A DNA stretch of 64,000 nucleotides from Mediterraneibacter gnavus ATCC 29149 (GTDB lineage: Bacteria > Bacillota > Clostridia > Lachnospirales > Lachnospiraceae). The position numbers and the translations under genes were made by a program. Position 1 is the first letter of the stretch, and every line of letters begins with the position of its first letter. Below are positions 61,091-64,000 of this stretch, piece by piece. The notes below the pieces were generated by a model. That model was given only the letters and a program-made list of their open reading frames with translations. It had not been told where the DNA came from and did no database searches. The stretch is taken from NCBI RefSeq assembly GCF_008121495.1, contig NZ_CP043051.1:2561001-2625000 (forward strand). The letters run 5' to 3'.

Positions 61091-62041
61091 ATGGGTCAGA
61101 AATTTGGAATCGATGTAAGCCATTGGCAGGGCAGTTTTGACTTTGCAAGGGCTAAGAGTAAGGAAGGCGTGGAGTTCGCAATTATCAAAGCCGGAGGTGC
61201 TGATGCCGGACTTTATAAGGACAGTCAGTTTGAAGCAAACTATAAGAAATGTGAGGAATGCGGGCTTCCGAAGGGCACATATTTCTATGGGAATGCCGGA
61301 AGCGTGGCAGATGCAAAGAAAGAGGCAGAATACTTCCTTTCACTGCTTAAGGGAAAGAGATACGAGTACCCGGTCTTTTATGACGTGGAAGGAAGCATGA
61401 TCACAAAGAATGATAGGAACACACTGACACAGATTGTAAAGGCATTCTGTTCCGCAGTGGAAGCTGCCGGATACTGGGCCGGTATCTATTCGTCCGAGTC
61501 ATTCTTCAACAGCGAGATGAATGACGGGGAGCTTACCCGTTACAGCCACTGGGTTGCAAGATGGGGTAAAAGCAAGCCGGCCCCGGCAAGCGGTGCAGAG
61601 ACACAGATCTGGCAGTTCGGAGGGGAGACAAACCTTATCCGAAGCAACAAGATCAACGGTCAGTCCTGTGATCAGGATTACTGCTATGTGGATTTTCCTG
61701 CGAAGATCAAGGCAGCCGGACTGAACGGTTATGCCAAGGGCAGCAGCACACCCGCTCCGGCGAAGAAATCCAATGAGGAGATCGCATCCGAGGTGATTGC
61801 CGGAAAGTGGGGCAATGGTGCTGAAAGACAGAAACTGCTCTCTCAGGCCGGATACGATTATTCCGCAATTCAGAGCATCGTGAATAAGAAACTCTCCCCA
61901 TCCAAGAAATCCGTGGATGAGATTGCAAGGGAGGTCATTCATGGTGACTGGGGCAACGGAACAGAGCGTAAGAACAGGATCAGTGCTGCCGGATATGATT
62001 ATTCCGCAGTACAGAAAAGGGTAAATGAACTCCTGAAATAA
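61091..62041 (+). CDS. GH25 muramidase endolysin with two Cpl-7-type repeats
   Basis: 316 residues from ATG 61091 (GGAGG upstream). Residues 1-210 are a GH25 lysozyme: KFGIDVSHWQGSFDFARAK, FAIIKAGGA, YPVFYDVEGSM (catalytic D and E), YWAGIYSS and QDYCYVD. Two C-terminal CW_7 (Cpl-7) cell-wall repeats: EIASEVIAGKWGNGAERQKL and EIAREVIHGDWGNGTERKNR, each with ...GYDYSA. It cuts peptidoglycan at lysis. Confidence 0.92.
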   Translation: MGQKFGIDVSHWQGSFDFARAKSKEGVEFAIIKAGGADAGLYKDSQFEANYKKCEECGLPKGTYFYGNAGSVADAKKEAEYFLSLLKGKRYEYPVFYDVEGSMITKNDRNTLTQIVKAFCSAVEAAGYWAGIYSSESFFNSEMNDGELTRYSHWVARWGKSKPAPASGAETQIWQFGGETNLIRSNKINGQSCDQDYCYVDFPAKIKAAGLNGYAKGSSTPAPAKKSNEEIASEVIAGKWGNGAERQKLLSQAGYDYSAIQSIVNKKLSPSKKSVDEIAREVIHGDWGNGTERKNRISAAGYDYSAVQKRVNELLK

Positions 62042-62131
62042 GGATAAGGCTGATGGTCTGTAATGGCTGTCAGCCGTATTTTTTTCAGTTTATGCCAAGG
62101 AAAGAAAGGTGAAAGGTATCCGAGAAAACAC

Positions 62132-62185
62132 TTGCTATTATTGGCTTTCAGAGTGATATATAGACTACCAAAACGGAAGGAGGTA
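62132..62185 (+). promoter_or_regulatory. Phage promoter/leader element, copy C
   Basis: TTGCTA (62132-62137), 17 bases, GATATA (62155-62160), then ACTACCAAAACGGAAGGAGG into the ribosome site. Aligns with copies A (27285) and B (28408). Confidence 0.5.
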
Positions 62186-62191
62186 AGGCTT

Positions 62192-63697
62192 GTGGAAATT
62201 CAGATCAGGGAAGGCGGCAGGGAACAGAAAAGAAAATTGAAAGTCTGTGCATACTGCCGTGTATCGACAGATGCGGATGAACAGGAAAATTCATTGGAAA
62301 ATCAGGTCAGGTATTATGAGACGGTCATAAAAGCAAATCCTAATTATGAATATGCCGGAGTTTACAGTGACTTTGCGATATCAGGATTTAAAGAAAAGAG
62401 ACCCGGTCTGCAGAAGATGCTTGCCGATGCAGAAAAAGGTAAGATAGACCTTATACTAACAAAATCAGTATCACGTTTTGCAAGAAACACCTCAATCGTT
62501 CTGGAAGCTACACGAAAGCTGAAAGAACTGAATGTAGGTGTTTTTTTTGAACTTCAGAATATCAATACGCTGTCAGGGGAAGGCGAGCTTATGCTTACGA
62601 TCCTTGCAGCATTCGCACAGGCAGAAAGCGAGAGCGGAAGCACTGGTGCAAAGATGGTGTACCAGAGAAAGTATGAGGCGGGGATTCCCGTACAGTACCT
62701 TGAGCGGTCTTTCGGCTATACGAAAGATGAGAGGGGAATATTTGTTGCTGACGAAGAGGAAGCCGTATGGGTAAGGAAAATCTATGAGATGGCAGCAGAC
62801 GGATATACTCCCGCAGCAATTAAACGGTATCTGAATGAAAACGGGGTAAAGACCGTGGGCGGTGCAGAATGGATTGACAGCACGGTGTTCCGTCTCATTG
62901 AAAATGAAATCTACAAAGGTGATTACATCATGCATAAGCATTTTGTGAATGAAGAAAGAAAACTGGTCAGGAACAGGGGAGAGGTGGATGCGTGGTACAT
63001 CGAGGATGATCATGAAGCCATTGTGTCCCCTGAACTCTGGCAGAGGGCACAGGACGCACTGGAAGCAAAAAGGGATTATCTTGCGGAAGGTTCGGTAATC
63101 GAAGAATTCACGGAAGAAAATTATCCTTACATGAACAAGATCTACTGTGCCAAATGCGGACATCCCCTTTATAAGCGGATCTACAGTAAAGGCAACAGGC
63201 TCAACTGGGGATGCAGCGGGATGAAACGGTATGGGAAGTCCTTCTGTGACGGGATCAATATCCCGGACGGTGTGCTTCGGAGTGCATGGCATTTTGAAGA
63301 AAACACCTACATTGACGAGAAGGCATCGGATAAAGGTGTGAAGGAATTTTCCTACTTAAAAGAACGTTCATGGAAAAGAAGACACAAAAAGAAGCAGCCG
63401 CCGACCATCCCGGAAAATACCGAAGCAGAGTATCCGTACAGGGAGAAAATCTACTGTGCATTGTGCGGAAGCAGACTCGTAAGGCATGTGGATACCAAAA
63501 GCCATAAGGTCACATGGGTATGCAACGGCAGAAAGCGTAAAGGGAAAGACTTCTGCGATGGGACAAGGGTTCCTGACACCATCCTGAAGGGGTGGGGAGA
63601 AATCAAAAAAGATATTTATATTCAGAGAAAGGATGATAAGAATGGCAAGAAGCGTTACAGTTATACCAGCAAGAAACCGTCAGGCATCGGGGCATAG
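62192..63697 (+). CDS. Large serine recombinase 1
   Basis: 501 residues from GTG 62192 (GGAAGGAGG upstream). Catalytic region [20 protein letters not shown] (Ser in YCRVSTD), [40 protein letters not shown]. Recombinase domain ([20 protein letters not shown]), then two zinc-ribbon segments ([12 protein letters not shown] ... FCDGINIP and [12 protein letters not shown] ... FCDGTRVP). The doubled ribbon is unusual. Probably the phage integrase or part of a multi-recombinase integration module. Overlaps the next gene by 56 bases. Confidence 0.88.
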   Translation: MEIQIREGGREQKRKLKVCAYCRVSTDADEQENSLENQVRYYETVIKANPNYEYAGVYSDFAISGFKEKRPGLQKMLADAEKGKIDLILTKSVSRFARNTSIVLEATRKLKELNVGVFFELQNINTLSGEGELMLTILAAFAQAESESGSTGAKMVYQRKYEAGIPVQYLERSFGYTKDERGIFVADEEEAVWVRKIYEMAADGYTPAAIKRYLNENGVKTVGGAEWIDSTVFRLIENEIYKGDYIMHKHFVNEERKLVRNRGEVDAWYIEDDHEAIVSPELWQRAQDALEAKRDYLAEGSVIEEFTEENYPYMNKIYCAKCGHPLYKRIYSKGNRLNWGCSGMKRYGKSFCDGINIPDGVLRSAWHFEENTYIDEKASDKGVKEFSYLKERSWKRRHKKKQPPTIPENTEAEYPYREKIYCALCGSRLVRHVDTKSHKVTWVCNGRKRKGKDFCDGTRVPDTILKGWGEIKKDIYIQRKDDKNGKKRYSYTSKKPSGIGA

Positions 63698-64000
63698 GGC
63701 AGCACCGCAGAAGAAGATAAGGGTTGCAGCTTACTGCCGTGTATCAACGGATCAGGAAGACCAGCTCCACAGCTTTGAGGCTCAGGTCGATTATTATACG
63801 AAATACATCAATGACCATGAAAATTATGAAATGGCCGGCATCTATGCGGATGAGGGTATTTCGGGAACCAATACGAAGAAGAGGGAGCAGTTCAAACGCA
63901 TGATTGCGGACTGCGAGAAGGGAAAGATCGACCTTGTCATAACAAAATCCATCAGCCGTTTTGCCAGAAACACGCAGGACTGCCTGATGTATTCCAGAAA
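63642..64000 (+). CDS. Large serine recombinase 2, cut by window edge
   Basis: Open from ATG 63642 to the right edge (119 residues seen). [38 protein letters not shown] and [17 protein letters not shown] are the serine-recombinase catalytic motifs. It overlaps recombinase 1 in another frame, so they are co-translated. Related to but clearly distinct from recombinase 1. Further recombinase genes may follow outside the window. Confidence 0.85.
   Translation, partial: MARSVTVIPARNRQASGHRAAPQKKIRVAAYCRVSTDQEDQLHSFEAQVDYYTKYINDHENYEMAGIYADEGISGTNTKKREQFKRMIADCEKGKIDLVITKSISRFARNTQDCLMYSR

Noticed and set aside
1..64000. tRNA, rRNA or tmRNA genes, or a tRNA attachment site
   Set aside because: No cloverleaf with conserved TTC arm or rRNA-like stretch was noticed on either strand; the elements seem to target protein genes.

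Overview
The window looks like a chromosomal segment of a gut Clostridia bacterium, probably Lachnospiraceae: strong GGAGG ribosome sites, frequent GTG/TTG starts, an IS3 element, and Tn4451-type mobilizable-element genes. Almost all of it is a large, siphovirus-type, cos/pac HK97-fold prophage. At the far left is a 5' or internal fragment of comEC that stops abruptly near base 236. At the far right, tandem large serine recombinase genes follow the lysis genes. The simplest reading is that a prophage of more than 63 kb is integrated in comEC, with the other comEC half beyond the right edge; this is inference.

Layout. (1) 1-240: comEC fragment. (2) 0.4-11.3 kb, AT-rich accessory/defence region: SymE-like protein, GIY-YIG protein, then a restriction island made of a Cfr10I/Bse634I-type endonuclease, a divergent HTH gene, a cytosine-5 methyltransferase, a 260-aa partner, a McrB-like AAA+ protein and an McrC/LlaJI-type nuclease. 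Small zinc-ribbon proteins follow, then a promoter containing a LexA-type box and an XRE regulator with a perfect sigma-A promoter. (3) 11.6-22.0 kb, phage early/replication genes: DeoR-type HTH, DUF4406-like, DUF2800 nuclease, DUF2815 ssDNA-binding protein, PolA-type DNA polymerase, VapE-type primase/helicase, VRR-NUC, SNF2 helicase, ArpU/sigma-like regulator and MazF. (4) 22-30.2 kb: zinc-finger nuclease moron, HNH endonuclease, two DNA methyltransferases, and an amidoligase/gamma-glutamylcyclotransferase cassette. (5) 30.2-44.1 kb, morphogenesis: terminase small subunit (broken by a 204-bp MITE-like insert), terminase large subunit, portal, ClpP-like protease, capsid, connectors, tail tube, frameshifting tail chaperones, a moron, an IS3-family element, tape measure. 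(6) 44.1-56.8 kb: the distal tail gene is split by a 12.4-kb mobilizable element. Its genes are TnpW, VapE-like helicase, CHC2 primase, MobV relaxase, an array of small membrane-protein genes separated by near-identical repeats, TnpV and a TnpX-like serine recombinase. (7) 56.9-62.0 kb: tail-associated protein, frameshifted tail fibre, second SymE-like gene, holin and GH25 endolysin. (8) 62.2-64 kb: two overlapping serine recombinases, the second cut by the window edge.

How it fits together. The phage carries its own replication, packaging, tail and lysis modules, but terS, dit and the tail fibre are each interrupted. As assembled, the prophage should therefore be unable to form normal particles unless the mobilizable element excises and the other lesions are bypassed. 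Its cargo (restriction systems, nuclease morons, TA-like genes, and the repeat-separated cassette array in the nested element) is typical of a defence-carrying prophage.

Most interesting for follow-up: the cassette array with six repeat copies (48.4-53.7 kb), the restriction island with its 18-bp inverted-repeat operator (1.7-9.1 kb), the MITE in terS, the dissected att core of the nested element, and the iteron-like GACAAC cluster.
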